This document shows, one piece after another, positions 19,598-33,826 of a stretch of 64,000 nucleotides of DNA. Origin of the DNA: Microterricola viridarii (GTDB taxonomy: Bacteria; Actinomycetota; Actinomycetes; Actinomycetales; Microbacteriaceae); NCBI RefSeq assembly GCF_001542775.1, contig NZ_CP014145.1, positions 2,232,001 to 2,296,000 of the forward strand, read 5' to 3'. Position numbers and translations under genes: made by a program. Numbering within the stretch: position 1 is the first letter of the stretch; every line of letters starts with the position of its first letter. Under the pieces are notes generated by a model. The model saw only the letters and a program-made list of their open reading frames with translations. It searched no databases and was not told the DNA's origin.

Positions 19598-20287
19598 ATG
19601 AAACGTACCGAGCGCCTGCACGCCCTCACCGAGACCTTGCGCCGCGCCTCGGTCCGCGGGCGGACGGCACAACAGCTTGCCGATGAGTTCGAGGTGACCA
19701 CCCGCACGATCAAACGTGACCTGGATGCGCTGGAAGCCAGCGGCCTGCCGATCTGGGCGCGCACCGGCCCGGGCGGCGGCTACGGCCTGGCCGAGATCAC
19801 GAGCCTGCCACCGGTGAACCTTACCGCCGCACAGGCGCTGGCGCTGAACACCGCGGTGGCGGTCGCGACGCAGGCGCCCTACTCGGATTCGGCCCGTGCG
19901 GCGGCCAACAAGATTCGGGACGTCCTCGACCAGGGCACGCGGCGGCGGGCCGCGGAGCTCTCCCTGCGGGTGTGGGTCGACGTCGAGCCGAGCGCCCCGC
20001 GCCGCGTGATGACCGTGCTCGAGAAGGCCCTCGTCGACCAGGTCACGGTGAACATCGACTACGTCGACGCTCGCGGGCACGCCACGCGGCGCGAGGTGGA
20101 GCCGATGATCTTCGCGTTCACCGGCGGGCGGTGGCTGCTCGTGGCATGGTGCCGCCTGCGCGATGATGTGCGCTGGTTTGCCCTGCACCGGGTGGAGCGG
20201 GCGACGGCTACGCGGAGAGCCTGCAGCGGGCACTCGATCGACGATATTGGTGAGCCGCCGGCGTCGGCGCGGGCCGTGGGCGGGTGA
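19598..20287 (+). CDS. YafY-type transcriptional regulator (HTH + WYL)
   Basis: The 229-residue protein has an N-terminal winged helix-turn-helix (residues 1-60; TAQQLADEFEVTTRTIKRDL). A WYL domain covers the C-terminal half (VNIDYVDARGHATRREVEP, then RWLLVAWCRLRDDVRWFALHRV). WYL domains bind nucleic-acid or small ligands and control the HTH. It is divergent from the alpha/beta hydrolase, its likely target, and converges on the jetC end, from which it is separated by a repeat cluster. WYL regulators are common near defence genes, but the hydrolase is the more natural partner here. Confidence 0.9.
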   Translation: MKRTERLHALTETLRRASVRGRTAQQLADEFEVTTRTIKRDLDALEASGLPIWARTGPGGGYGLAEITSLPPVNLTAAQALALNTAVAVATQAPYSDSARAAANKIRDVLDQGTRRRAAELSLRVWVDVEPSAPRRVMTVLEKALVDQVTVNIDYVDARGHATRREVEPMIFAFTGGRWLLVAWCRLRDDVRWFALHRVERATATRRACSGHSIDDIGEPPASARAVGG

Positions 20288-20677
20288 CGGCAGGGGCTGG
20301 TTCCGGGTCGGGTTGGCTTCGGTCGCTCGTTCCTCGCTCCCTCGAGCCAACGGGGAAGGGTGAGCCACCGGGGAAGGGTTGGGCAGCCAGGGGCGGGGTT
20401 TCAGCAGGCTCAACCGGCGGGGGCGGAGTTTCGGGGTGCGGGGGTCTCGATACGCGCCGCAGGCGGCGCTACTCGACCAACGGGTTAGGCGAGGGCCGGG
20501 GCGGGGTTGGCTTCGGTCGCTCGTTCCTCGCTCCCTCGAGCCAACGGGGGTAGGGGCGACCGACGGGGAGGGGTTGGGCAGCGGCGGCGGGGTTTCGACA
20601 GGCCCAAGCAGCGGAGCCGGAGTTTCGAGGTACGGGGTCTCGATACGCGCCGCAGGCGGCGCTACTCGACTAGCGGG

Positions 20678-26647
<5,970 letters not shown>

Positions 26648-26760
26648 GCGCCGCGCCCCCTTTTCTGACCTCCACAACCGTAGTCGTCCGCCCGGTTTGC
26701 CCGAAAACGGAGGGGTGACTGCGGCGCGGCGCGGGCCCGCATGCTCGTGGCGGCGCAGGT

Positions 26761-27708
26761 CTACTCGAGCGTCGCGCCGCTGCCGATGTGTCGGGTGAGG
26801 TAGTCGGAGAGCCCGACCATGTCGGAGTAGAGCGTCGAGGCCCGGTATCCGAAGTTCGCCTCGAGCTTCTGCCGGATCTCAGCTTTGGCCTCCCGCGCGA
26901 TGCGGAACGTGAACACGGGCGCCGAGCTCTCGCTGATCGGGTCGCGCTCGATGTGGCTGAGTCGCAGCGCGAGCGAGCTCGTGTGGCGCAGGTCTTCCGT
27001 GCTCCACGGCATCGAGCGGCCGCGCGCCGAGCGCAGCTGGCGGTCGCCTTCGAAGGCGAACGGCGCCCCGTCGACGATGAAGCCGGCGTTCTGCGAGGAG
27101 ATGCGCGAGTCGTAGGCCGGCGGGCGCCAGTACTTGAGGCTGCCCGTGCCCCAGCGCCGTGCCAGACGCCTGACGTCATTCGTCAGCTCATGCCAGCGCA
27201 GATCGCGCCCGCCCCAGACGCTGTTCAGGGTGATGCGCGTGGCGGGCTTCGCGAAGGCGAAGACGCGGGCGTCGGCATCCGCCGTGTTCAGGGCGCGCTC
27301 GACGGCGAACCACAGGGCGACGAGCGGGTTCTCGCTGACATCGACGAGGCGCGTCGGGGCGCCGAAGTGCTGCAGCCGGGCGAGCAGCTCCAGCGCCGGC
27401 ATGTCGTCGAAGCGCCAGTCTTCGCGAGCCAGTCGCAGCGTCTCCACCTCGGCGGCGACCATCTGGTCCTCGGTCGGCGGGGTGCGGGTCGGGCTCGCGT
27501 CGAGCAGTGTGCGGTAGAGCGAGCTGAACAGCGCCCAGTCGGCGTTGCCGGAGCCGCGCCAGAGCATGTCGCGGTAGCCGTGCGTCTCGGTGAGTGCCCG
27601 CGTCTGCTCGAGAAACTGCTCCCACGAGTGCACGGGGATGTCCCAGGGCTCCCAGACGGATGCCGGCGACACCCAGCCGGTCGACGTGTTCCGGTAGCTC
27701 TCCAACAC
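26761..27708 (-). CDS. FRG-domain protein
   Basis: The 315-residue protein carries the FRG domain, whose biochemical role is unknown but which recurs near phage-defence genes. Its hallmarks are MLWRGSGNADW at residues 48-58, LQHFGAPTRLVDVSENP at 112-128 followed by a helix (LVALWFAVE), and GFIVDG near residue 210. The GTG start has a good GGGAG site, and a TAGGCT-like box lies about 40 bases upstream. It is 113 bases ahead of jetA on the same strand and might be cotranscribed with it. No toxin partner is visible. Function as a Wadjet accessory is only suggested by position. Confidence 0.87.
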   Translation of the reverse strand: MLESYRNTSTGWVSPASVWEPWDIPVHSWEQFLEQTRALTETHGYRDMLWRGSGNADWALFSSLYRTLLDASPTRTPPTEDQMVAAEVETLRLAREDWRFDDMPALELLARLQHFGAPTRLVDVSENPLVALWFAVERALNTADADARVFAFAKPATRITLNSVWGGRDLRWHELTNDVRRLARRWGTGSLKYWRPPAYDSRISSQNAGFIVDGAPFAFEGDRQLRSARGRSMPWSTEDLRHTSSLALRLSHIERDPISESSAPVFTFRIAREAKAEIRQKLEANFGYRASTLYSDMVGLSDYLTRHIGSGATLE

Positions 27709-27924
27709 CGCGCTCCCTCTGCGGGCCGTGCGATGGCTCGCCCGCCCAGCCTAAGACGCAGTGGCCGCGAACGCGCTGCCTGCTGAATCCGTGCGGCGGG
27801 TGCGCGGCATCCCAATGCACGAAAAGGCGCCCAGAAGAAGGATGCTCGAAGCTGAACCGTGCCTCATTCGGGCGCGATGGGCTTTCTGCGGATGCCCGAT
27901 GTCTTATACCGCGGGCGGCTTGCC

Positions 27925-28521
27925 TCAGCGAGCGTGCTCGCGCGGGAGGCGTACCGACGCGGCGACCTCGGCGATCTCCGGGAAGCCCTCGGTGATCAGC
28001 ATCCAGATCGACTGCTCGTCGACCCGGTTGTCCTGATGCACGACGATCTGCCGGTTGTGCGCGGCGAGCGTCCACATGGGGTCGTCGAAGCGCACCGGGT
28101 CGAGCCGGGTGAGCAGCCGGGCCAGCTCGCCGACCCGCGCAATGAGCGCCTCGCAGGCCAGCGGCAGTGCGGCATCCGAGCGGAATGCGGCGCGACCCCG
28201 CTCCACGATCTCGGTGCCGGCGTCGACGGCTGCGATGAGCCCATTCAGCCAGCGCTCCGCGAGGTCCTCCGGCGAGACGCCGGCGGGTAATGCGGGCAGT
28301 TCGCCCTCTGCTGTGCCGGCAGGGCGTGCCGGTTCCAGCGGGGCCGCGAAGACGATCTTCTCGTAGCGCGCGAACGGCAGGATGACGGCTTCGGCCCGAC
28401 GGTGTGAGCCGAGCACGACCGGCTGGGCGCCCTCCGGGTCGGCCCGGAACCGGCGCAGTGCCCCCGACAGCCCGGCGCGGGCATGCGCGACCGTCGTCAC
28501 GAGAAGCGGGCGTTCGGTCAT
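27925..28521 (-). CDS. Phd/YefM antitoxin domain fused to a HepT-like HEPN domain
   Basis: Residues 1-60 read as a Phd/YefM-type antitoxin DNA-binding domain (VTTVAHARAGLSGALRRF, then PVVLGSHRRAEAVILPFARYEKI). After a Pro/Ala linker, residues 86-190 follow the HepT (DUF86) HEPN pattern: a helix with LAERWLNGLIAA, a second with ACEALIARVGELARLL, then the RX4H active-site motif R157-QIVV-H162 and VDEQSIWMLITEGFPEIAE, like the HepT ending VDxxIVWxxIxxDLPEL. HEPN RX4-6H proteins are usually RNases. No separate toxin or MntA-type partner gene is adjacent. Two TGTACA palindromes upstream fit YefM autoregulation. The fusion reading comes from motif comparison by eye; the catalytic role is inferred. 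Confidence 0.75.
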   Translation of the reverse strand: MTERPLLVTTVAHARAGLSGALRRFRADPEGAQPVVLGSHRRAEAVILPFARYEKIVFAAPLEPARPAGTAEGELPALPAGVSPEDLAERWLNGLIAAVDAGTEIVERGRAAFRSDAALPLACEALIARVGELARLLTRLDPVRFDDPMWTLAAHNRQIVVHQDNRVDEQSIWMLITEGFPEIAEVAASVRLPREHAR

Positions 28522-28550
28522 TCCCCCAACGATAAAGCCTGAACAGAAAT

Positions 28551-28570
28551 ATGTACATTTTCATGTACAT
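28551..28570. promoter_or_regulatory. Double TGTACA operator of the YefM-HEPN gene
   Basis: Two copies of the perfect palindrome ATGTACAT lie at 28551-28558 and 28563-28570, with centres 12 bases apart. They are in the divergent spacer, 30-49 bases before the fusion gene, around the expected -35 of a TATCGT (28529-28534 complement) promoter. As I recall, YefM-family antitoxins bind adjacent long and short palindromes with TGTACA cores at just this spacing. The left copy has partial extra symmetry, as the long site would. Confidence 0.7.
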
Positions 28571-28610
28571 CCCTCGCGGGTCGCCTATTTTCACCGGCAA
28601 TGCCGAGGCG

Positions 28611-28623
28611 TAGGCTGTGCCGC
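28611..28623 (+). promoter_or_regulatory. Leaderless promoter TAGGCT-N7-ATG
   Basis: TAGGCT at 28611-28616 is followed after seven bases by the ATG at 28624. No ribosome site precedes the ATG. This supports the downstream start over an in-frame ATG at 28600. Confidence 0.55.
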
Positions 28624-30135
28624 ATGGGCGCCCCGGGTCTGGCTTCGGGCAGCATCGCCGCGGATGCCGCCGGCGCCCGCAGCGCGCCAGCCGAGCCCTC
28701 GCGTGCGCACGACGACCCTCGGCTGGCCCTCGTCGGCTCCGACACCGAGGTGCCCGTGGTCAGCGGCGAGACCCGCAGATTCGTGAACCTCGACTACGCG
28801 GCATCCGCCCCCGCGCTGCGCGTGGTGCACGACGCTGTCGAGGAACTGCTCGGTTGGTACTCCTCGGTGCACCGCGGCGCCGGCTTCAAGTCGCGCGCCT
28901 CGACCGCAGCCTATGAGGGTGCCCGGGAGTCGATCCGACGCTTCGTCGGCGGCCGGCCCGGCGACGCCGTGATCATCACCCGCAACACCACCGACTCGAT
29001 CAACCTGCTCGCCGCCTCGCTGCCGCCCGGCACCCACGTGGTCGCGTTCGCGGGCGAGCATCATGCCAACCTGCTGCCCTGGCGGCGGTTGCAGGCGCAC
29101 TACCTGCCCGCGCCGGCGTCCCCAGAACTCCTGCTCGACCGGCTCGCCGCGACGCTGAAGGCGCTGCCGCATGGCGCCGCCGCCCGCCTCGTGGCGGTGA
29201 CCGGGGCCAGCAACGTCACCGGCGAAATCTGGCCGATCGCGGCCATCGCCCGCGTCGCGCACGAGCACGGCGCCCGGGTGCTGGTCGACGCCGCGCAGCT
29301 CGCCCCGCACGCGCCGATCGACATGGCCGGCGACGACATCGACTACCTGGCGTTCTCGGGACACAAGCTCTACGCGCCCTACGGGGCCGGCGCGCTGCTC
29401 GGCCGGCGGGACTGGCTGGCCAGCGGCGACCCGTTCCTGCGCGGCGGCGGCGCGGTCAAACTCGTCTCGATCGCCGAGACGCTCTGGGCCGACCTGCCCG
29501 AGCGCCAGGAAGCCGGCTCCCCCAACGTGCTCGGCGCGGTCGCTCTCGGCGTCGCCTGTGACACCCTCGCCGCTGTTGGCATGGCGCGCATCGCCGCCGA
29601 GGAGCGGGTGCTGCTCGATCGGTCCCTCGAGCGGCTGGCCCGGGTCGACGGCTTCCATGCGTTGCGCGTCTGGCCGGCCGAGCACCCGCGGGTCGGTCTG
29701 GTCACCTTCGCCGTGCGGGGTCTGCCTTACGACCTGCTCGCCGCGGCGCTCTCGGCCGAGCACGGCATCGGCATCCGGCACGGCTGCTTCTGCGCGCATC
29801 CGCTGATGGTGAGCCTGCTTGAGGTGTCGGATGCCGAGGTGCACCGTCTCTTCGATGAGACTCGGCTCGGCCACCACGAGCGGCTGCCGGGTGCCGCCCG
29901 GGCGAGCCTCGGTGTGGGGTCCACGCTGGCCGACGTGGAGGCGCTCGGCACCGCTCTCGACTCCCTCGTCGCCGACGGCCCGCAGTGGACGTACGCCGTC
30001 GCCCCGGACACCGGCATGTACGAACCGGACCCCGACCCGCGCCCGCTCCCCGCCCTCGGCATGCGCCTGGTCGAGCACCCGACCGAGCACGCCAGCCTGC
30101 TCGGGCACCCGCACAGCCACGGCGAGTCGGCCTGA
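28624..30135 (+). CDS. Class V aminotransferase (cysteine desulfurase-like)
   Basis: This 503-residue PLP enzyme of the cysteine desulfurase fold has GEHHANLLPW (substrate/PLP-binding histidine), the Schiff-base lysine in AFSGHKLYAPYG and a C-terminal loop with cysteines (RHGCFCAHPL) like the sulfur-accepting loop of SufS/IscS. The ends are longer than usual, with an Ala-rich N-terminus and a C-terminal extension of about 60 residues ending in a His-rich GHPHSHGES. It differs from the sufS gene 5 kb away and stands alone, so it may serve a specialised sulfur-transfer or C-S lyase reaction. The leaderless promoter fixes the start. Confidence 0.88.
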   Translation: MGAPGLASGSIAADAAGARSAPAEPSRAHDDPRLALVGSDTEVPVVSGETRRFVNLDYAASAPALRVVHDAVEELLGWYSSVHRGAGFKSRASTAAYEGARESIRRFVGGRPGDAVIITRNTTDSINLLAASLPPGTHVVAFAGEHHANLLPWRRLQAHYLPAPASPELLLDRLAATLKALPHGAAARLVAVTGASNVTGEIWPIAAIARVAHEHGARVLVDAAQLAPHAPIDMAGDDIDYLAFSGHKLYAPYGAGALLGRRDWLASGDPFLRGGGAVKLVSIAETLWADLPERQEAGSPNVLGAVALGVACDTLAAVGMARIAAEERVLLDRSLERLARVDGFHALRVWPAEHPRVGLVTFAVRGLPYDLLAAALSAEHGIGIRHGCFCAHPLMVSLLEVSDAEVHRLFDETRLGHHERLPGAARASLGVGSTLADVEALGTALDSLVADGPQWTYAVAPDTGMYEPDPDPRPLPALGMRLVEHPTEHASLLGHPHSHGESA

Positions 30136-30197
30136 GGCGCCCTCCAGCCGACGTGGAGAGAGGCGCGGCGCCCTCCAGCCGACGTGGAGAGAGGCGC
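30136..30197. repeat. 31-bp tandem duplication
   Basis: A 31-base unit (ggcgccctccagccgacgtg...) is present twice in direct tandem, at 30136-30166 and 30167-30197, just after the aminotransferase stop. It is noncoding. Confidence 0.85.
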
Positions 30198-30221
30198 GCG
30201 CTGGCTGGGGTCCTCGAAACC

Positions 30222-30262
30222 CCACGTTGGCTCGAGGGAGGGCTAGCGACCGAAGCCAACGC
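30222..30262. repeat. Dispersed palindromic repeat (gttggctcgaggga type)
   Basis: One copy of the repeat that begins gttggctcgagggag and ends gcgaccgaagccaac. Other copies lie near 38404-38441 and, inverted, near 20309 and 20508. It is an imperfect palindrome in an intergenic position. Confidence 0.75.
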
Positions 30263-30330
30263 CTGCTCACGGCATCCGTGTCGGTGGTCTCGCATAGCCT
30301 TGAACTTTGGCATTCGAACACAAGGCGGCA

Positions 30331-31077
30331 ATGAGCACCAAGGCCAACACCCGACGCACACTATCGAGAAGGCGCCGCGCGCTGGCCGGCTGGGCCGTCG
30401 TGCCCGTGCTGCTGGCGATCGGCATCGCGGCCGTCACGGCCCTGACCGAGCCGGCCGAGACCGCGCCCGCCGCCCCGGCGCCGCCCGCGGCATCCGGCAC
30501 CGCACTCGAACAGCTCGGCACGCTCCCCGTCAAGGGCCGCGCACCGAAGACCGGCTACGACCGCACCGTGAGCTTCGGCACGGCCTGGCGCGACGTCGAC
30601 CAGAACGGCTGCGACACCCGCAACGACGTGCTCGCCCGCGACCTCACCGCGATCGACCGGCCGGCCGGATGCCGTGTGCTGAGCGGCCGGCTCGCCGACC
30701 CGTACACGGGCACGACCATCGACTTCGTGCGCGGCCAGGGCACCTCGCAGGCGGTGCAGATCGACCACGTGGTGGCGCTGATGAACGCGTGGGAGACCGG
30801 CGCGCAACAGCTGACCGTCGAACGGCGGACCGAACTCGCGAACGACCCGCTCAACCTGCTGGCCGTCGAGGGCCGCGCCAACTCGCAGAAGGGCGCCGGC
30901 GACGCCGCCACCTGGCTGCCGCCGAGCAAGGGTTACCGCTGCGAGTACGTGGCCAGGCAGGTCGCCGTCAAGGCCAACTACAACCTGTGGGTGACGCAGG
31001 CCGAGCACGACGCGATCGAGGGCGTGCTCGCCGGCTGCCCCGGGCAACCCGCACCGGCCCAGAACCCACCGGCCTAG
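30331..31077 (+). CDS. Secreted DUF1524-type HNH nuclease
   Basis: The 248-residue protein starts with a basic stretch and a hydrophobic segment (residues 18-38), so it is exported or membrane-anchored, followed by a Pro/Ala-rich linker. The catalytic part has IDHVVAL (D145-H146), NDPLNLLAVEGRAN (from 171) and KGA, the pattern of the DUF1524/HNH family of extracellular nucleases. Two cysteines (94 and 114) could form a disulfide outside the cell. The ATG at 30331 has AAGGCGG upstream. It probably degrades DNA for nutrition or competition. Confidence 0.87.
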   Translation: MSTKANTRRTLSRRRRALAGWAVVPVLLAIGIAAVTALTEPAETAPAAPAPPAASGTALEQLGTLPVKGRAPKTGYDRTVSFGTAWRDVDQNGCDTRNDVLARDLTAIDRPAGCRVLSGRLADPYTGTTIDFVRGQGTSQAVQIDHVVALMNAWETGAQQLTVERRTELANDPLNLLAVEGRANSQKGAGDAATWLPPSKGYRCEYVARQVAVKANYNLWVTQAEHDAIEGVLAGCPGQPAPAQNPPA

Positions 31078-31111
31078 GCCGCACCGCGTAGCCGCTGCGA
31101 GAATAAGAGGC

Positions 31112-31897
31112 GTGACCACAACAGCTGACGCTTCCGCGCCCCGCACCCTCCGCCCGAAGCGACACCGCCTGCGCACCGCGGTGCTCTGGGTGCTCAGCCT
31201 GCTCGTGCTGCTTGTTGTGGGCGTGCTGTTCTGGGCGCACACCGTGATGATGGGCGAGCGGCCAGCCTCCCTCGAGGTCTGGAGCGACCCGGCCATCACG
31301 GTCACCGCCACCGACCACTCGGTGGTGCTCTCCCCCAGCGGCGATCCGTCGGGCACCGGCCTCGTCTTCATCCCCGGTGCCAAGGTCGACCCCTACGCCT
31401 ATATGTACAAGCTCGCCGGCATCGTCGAGCAGACCGGTGCCACCGTCGTCATCACCAAGCCCACCCTGAATCTGGCCTTCTTCGACACCCGTCCGCTCAG
31501 CACCTTCACCGCCGACGCCCCCGCGGTCGACGAGTGGTACGTCGGCGGCCACTCCCTGGGCGGGGTGCGCGCCTGCCAGCTGGTCGACGCCCCGGATGCC
31601 GCCGCCGACGGCGTCGTCGGCCTGGTGCTGTTCGGCAGCTACTGCGCCAACGACCTGAGCGGCACCGACCTGCGGGTGCTGAGCATCAGCGGCAGCGACG
31701 ACGGGCTCAGCACCCCGCAGAAGATCGACGCGGCCGCGCACCTGCTGCCCGGGGATGCCGTCTTCGTCGAGGTCGACGGAGCCAACCACGCCAGCTTCGG
31801 CGACTATGGTGTGCAGCCGGGCGACGGCACGGCCACGATCGACGACACGCAGATGCGCCGCGAGATCACGGACGCCCTGCAGGCCTTCGGGCTGTAA
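31112..31897 (+). CDS. Membrane-anchored alpha/beta hydrolase
   Basis: The 261-residue protein has one N-terminal transmembrane helix (about residues 23-42) and an outward-facing hydrolase domain with the nucleophile elbow GHSLGG (S148) and a late histidine in DGANHASFGDYG. The pattern fits the family often annotated alpha/beta hydrolase with FIPGAKVDPYAY near residue 86. GTG start with AAGAGG in front, 34 bases after the nuclease gene on the same strand, so the two may be cotranscribed. Substrate unknown. Confidence 0.87.
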   Translation: MTTTADASAPRTLRPKRHRLRTAVLWVLSLLVLLVVGVLFWAHTVMMGERPASLEVWSDPAITVTATDHSVVLSPSGDPSGTGLVFIPGAKVDPYAYMYKLAGIVEQTGATVVITKPTLNLAFFDTRPLSTFTADAPAVDEWYVGGHSLGGVRACQLVDAPDAAADGVVGLVLFGSYCANDLSGTDLRVLSISGSDDGLSTPQKIDAAAHLLPGDAVFVEVDGANHASFGDYGVQPGDGTATIDDTQMRREITDALQAFGL

Positions 31898-31904
31898 CGG
31901 GCGG

Positions 31905-32201
31905 TTACAGCTCGACGAGCTCCAGCCGCACCGCCACCGGCTCGCCGTCTTCGAGGCCCTCGGCGACGCGCACGGCCTTCTTGATCGGCAGCCAATGCCC
32001 GCCGGTGCGGGAGTCCGGGAACACCGAGGTGAGCCAGCTCGTGCCGCCGACCGTCACGCGCACCTTGATGGCGCCGAAGCCGCGCGGCATCCGCGGAATC
32101 TCGCGGAGGTCCTCGCTGGCCTCCTCCGGCAGGGTCACGAAGAACCAGGACGCTCCCTGCGAGCTCCACTCCCAGAGCGGTGACGTGAACTCGAATCGCA
32201 T
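31905..32201 (-). CDS. DUF1905 protein
   Basis: The 98-residue protein matches DUF1905: it begins with a Phe/Trp-rich strand pattern (EFTSPLWEW), has WFFVTLPEEASEDLRE, and a later GFGAIKVRVTVGGTSWLTSVFP with the basic-aromatic segment GGHWLPIKKAVR. DUF1905 is a small beta-barrel-like domain of unknown function. The ATG at 32201 is preceded by TACGAT exactly six bases upstream, so it is probably leaderless. It converges on the hydrolase gene with only 7 bases between stops. Confidence 0.87.
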   Translation of the reverse strand: MRFEFTSPLWEWSSQGASWFFVTLPEEASEDLREIPRMPRGFGAIKVRVTVGGTSWLTSVFPDSRTGGHWLPIKKAVRVAEGLEDGEPVAVRLELVEL

Positions 32202-32276
32202 GCCCCGATCGTAGACGAGCACGCAGGCAGTGCGCAGCGCCCGGTATCCTCGCCTCACACCCGAGAGAGGCCGCCG

Positions 32277-33674
32277 ATGTCCCCGATCAGCACCGCCGTA
32301 GACGCCCAACACCTCAGCCAGGCCGAGAGCATGGTGGAGGGCCGCGCCATGCGCGCGCTCACGCCCCGCCGCGACCTCGCCGAGTACATTCCGAGCGAGC
32401 GCGACCCCGTCGCCCTGCTGGCCGAGCAGAATGCCGACAGGGTGCCCGAGTTGGTGCCGCTTCGGATGGGGCGCATGCTGGCCAGCCCGTTCGCGTTCTA
32501 CCGCGGCACTGCCGGCCTGATGGCGGCCGACCTGGCCCGTTGCGCGACATCGGAGATCGAGGTGATCAGCTGTGGGGACGCCCACATCAGCAACTTCGGC
32601 CTGTTCGCCTCCCCGCAGCGCAACCTCGTCTTCGACCTCAACGACTTCGACGAGGCCGGCCCCGCGCCGTTCGAGTGGGACGTGAAGCGGCTGGTCACCA
32701 GCGTCATCATCGGGGCCAGGGATGCCGGCTTCAGCGAGCCCGAGGCGCGGGAGGCCGCAACGCAGGCCGCGCTCAACTACCGCCGCGTACTCACCGGCAT
32801 GATGCGCCTCACGGTGCTCGAGCGCTACTACTTCCGGGCTGACACTGACCAGATCCGTGCCGGGCTCGGCCGCTCCGGCCAGCGCATGCTCGACCGGGCC
32901 GCGAAGCAGGCTCGCAAGCGCACCTCCGAGGCCTTCGCCGACAAGGTCACCGAGACGATGCCGGACGGACGGCTGCGCATCATTGAGAACCCGCCGTTGC
33001 TGCAGCACCTGGACTCCGAGCGCGGCGGCGCCGTGGCCGACCTCTTTGCCCAGTACCGGCAATCCGTGCCGGCCGACATCGCGGTACTGCTCGCCCAGTT
33101 CACGCTGGCGGATGTCGCGATGCGCGTCGTCGGCGTGGGCAGCGTCGGCACCCGCTGCTTCGTGCTGCTGCTCACCGGGCCGCAGGGCGAGCGCCTGGTT
33201 CTGCAGATCAAGGAGGCCCCGCCCTCGGTATTGGAGACGTGGGGCGGACGGGACGCGCACCGGCTGCCGACACCGGCACGCGGGCCGGAGTTCGCCGACA
33301 ACGAGGGATTCCGCGTGGTTGCCTCGCAGCGCATCCTGCAGGCCGTGTCCGACTCGTTCCTCGGCTACTTCCGAGCCGACAACGGCCGAGACTTCTACGT
33401 GCGCCAGTTCCGGGACCGCAAGGGCTCGATCGACATCGAGGGACTGAGCGTCGGCGACTTCGGCACCTACGCCAATGGGTGCGCGGCGCTCCTCGCGCGG
33501 GCGCACGCGCAGAGTGCGAGCGCGCCCGCCGTCGTCGGCTACCTTGGCAGCGGCGACAACGCCGACCGCGCCATCGTGGAGTGGTCCTTCGCCTACGCGG
33601 AGCAGTCGCTCGCCGACTTCACCGCGCTGCAGGCGGCCGTCGCCGCCGGACGGGTGGAGGCGACGGCCGGCTGA
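32277..33674 (+). CDS. DUF2252 protein
   Basis: The 465-residue protein matches DUF2252, a family with a kinase-like (aminoglycoside-phosphotransferase type) fold: PFAFYRGTAGLMAADLA, then CGDAHISNFGLFASP and VFDLNDFDEAGPAPFEWDVKRL. The last two resemble the HxN and D motifs of small-molecule kinases. Later parts include FYVRQFRDRKGS and GRAHA-like LLARAHAQS. The role is unknown. The ATG has GAGAGG upstream and a TATCCT -10 at 32245-32250. It is monocistronic. Confidence 0.9.
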   Translation: MSPISTAVDAQHLSQAESMVEGRAMRALTPRRDLAEYIPSERDPVALLAEQNADRVPELVPLRMGRMLASPFAFYRGTAGLMAADLARCATSEIEVISCGDAHISNFGLFASPQRNLVFDLNDFDEAGPAPFEWDVKRLVTSVIIGARDAGFSEPEAREAATQAALNYRRVLTGMMRLTVLERYYFRADTDQIRAGLGRSGQRMLDRAAKQARKRTSEAFADKVTETMPDGRLRIIENPPLLQHLDSERGGAVADLFAQYRQSVPADIAVLLAQFTLADVAMRVVGVGSVGTRCFVLLLTGPQGERLVLQIKEAPPSVLETWGGRDAHRLPTPARGPEFADNEGFRVVASQRILQAVSDSFLGYFRADNGRDFYVRQFRDRKGSIDIEGLSVGDFGTYANGCAALLARAHAQSASAPAVVGYLGSGDNADRAIVEWSFAYAEQSLADFTALQAAVAAGRVEATAG

Positions 33675-33826
33675 GCGCCGGGCACCCCTCGAGCAGGCAG
33701 GCTCTGTGGCGACCCCGGCGGCGATTGCACGCCGTCCCGAATGAAGTCTGGGAACAATCGCGCGGCGGGCGCATAGCCTGAATGGAGGCTGCCTTGGTTC
33801 GCGGCCGCCGATCGAGAGGACGTGCC

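Noticed and set aside
20288..20677. jetD remnant after jetC
   Set aside because: All frames were read for a DUF3322/TOPRIM-like sequence; only repeat-derived peptides are present.
31905..33506. 533-codon minus-strand extension of the DUF1905 gene
   Set aside because: The extra N-terminal part lies antisense to DUF2252 and has no domain. The DUF1905 domain starts at the ATG at 32201, which has its own promoter box.
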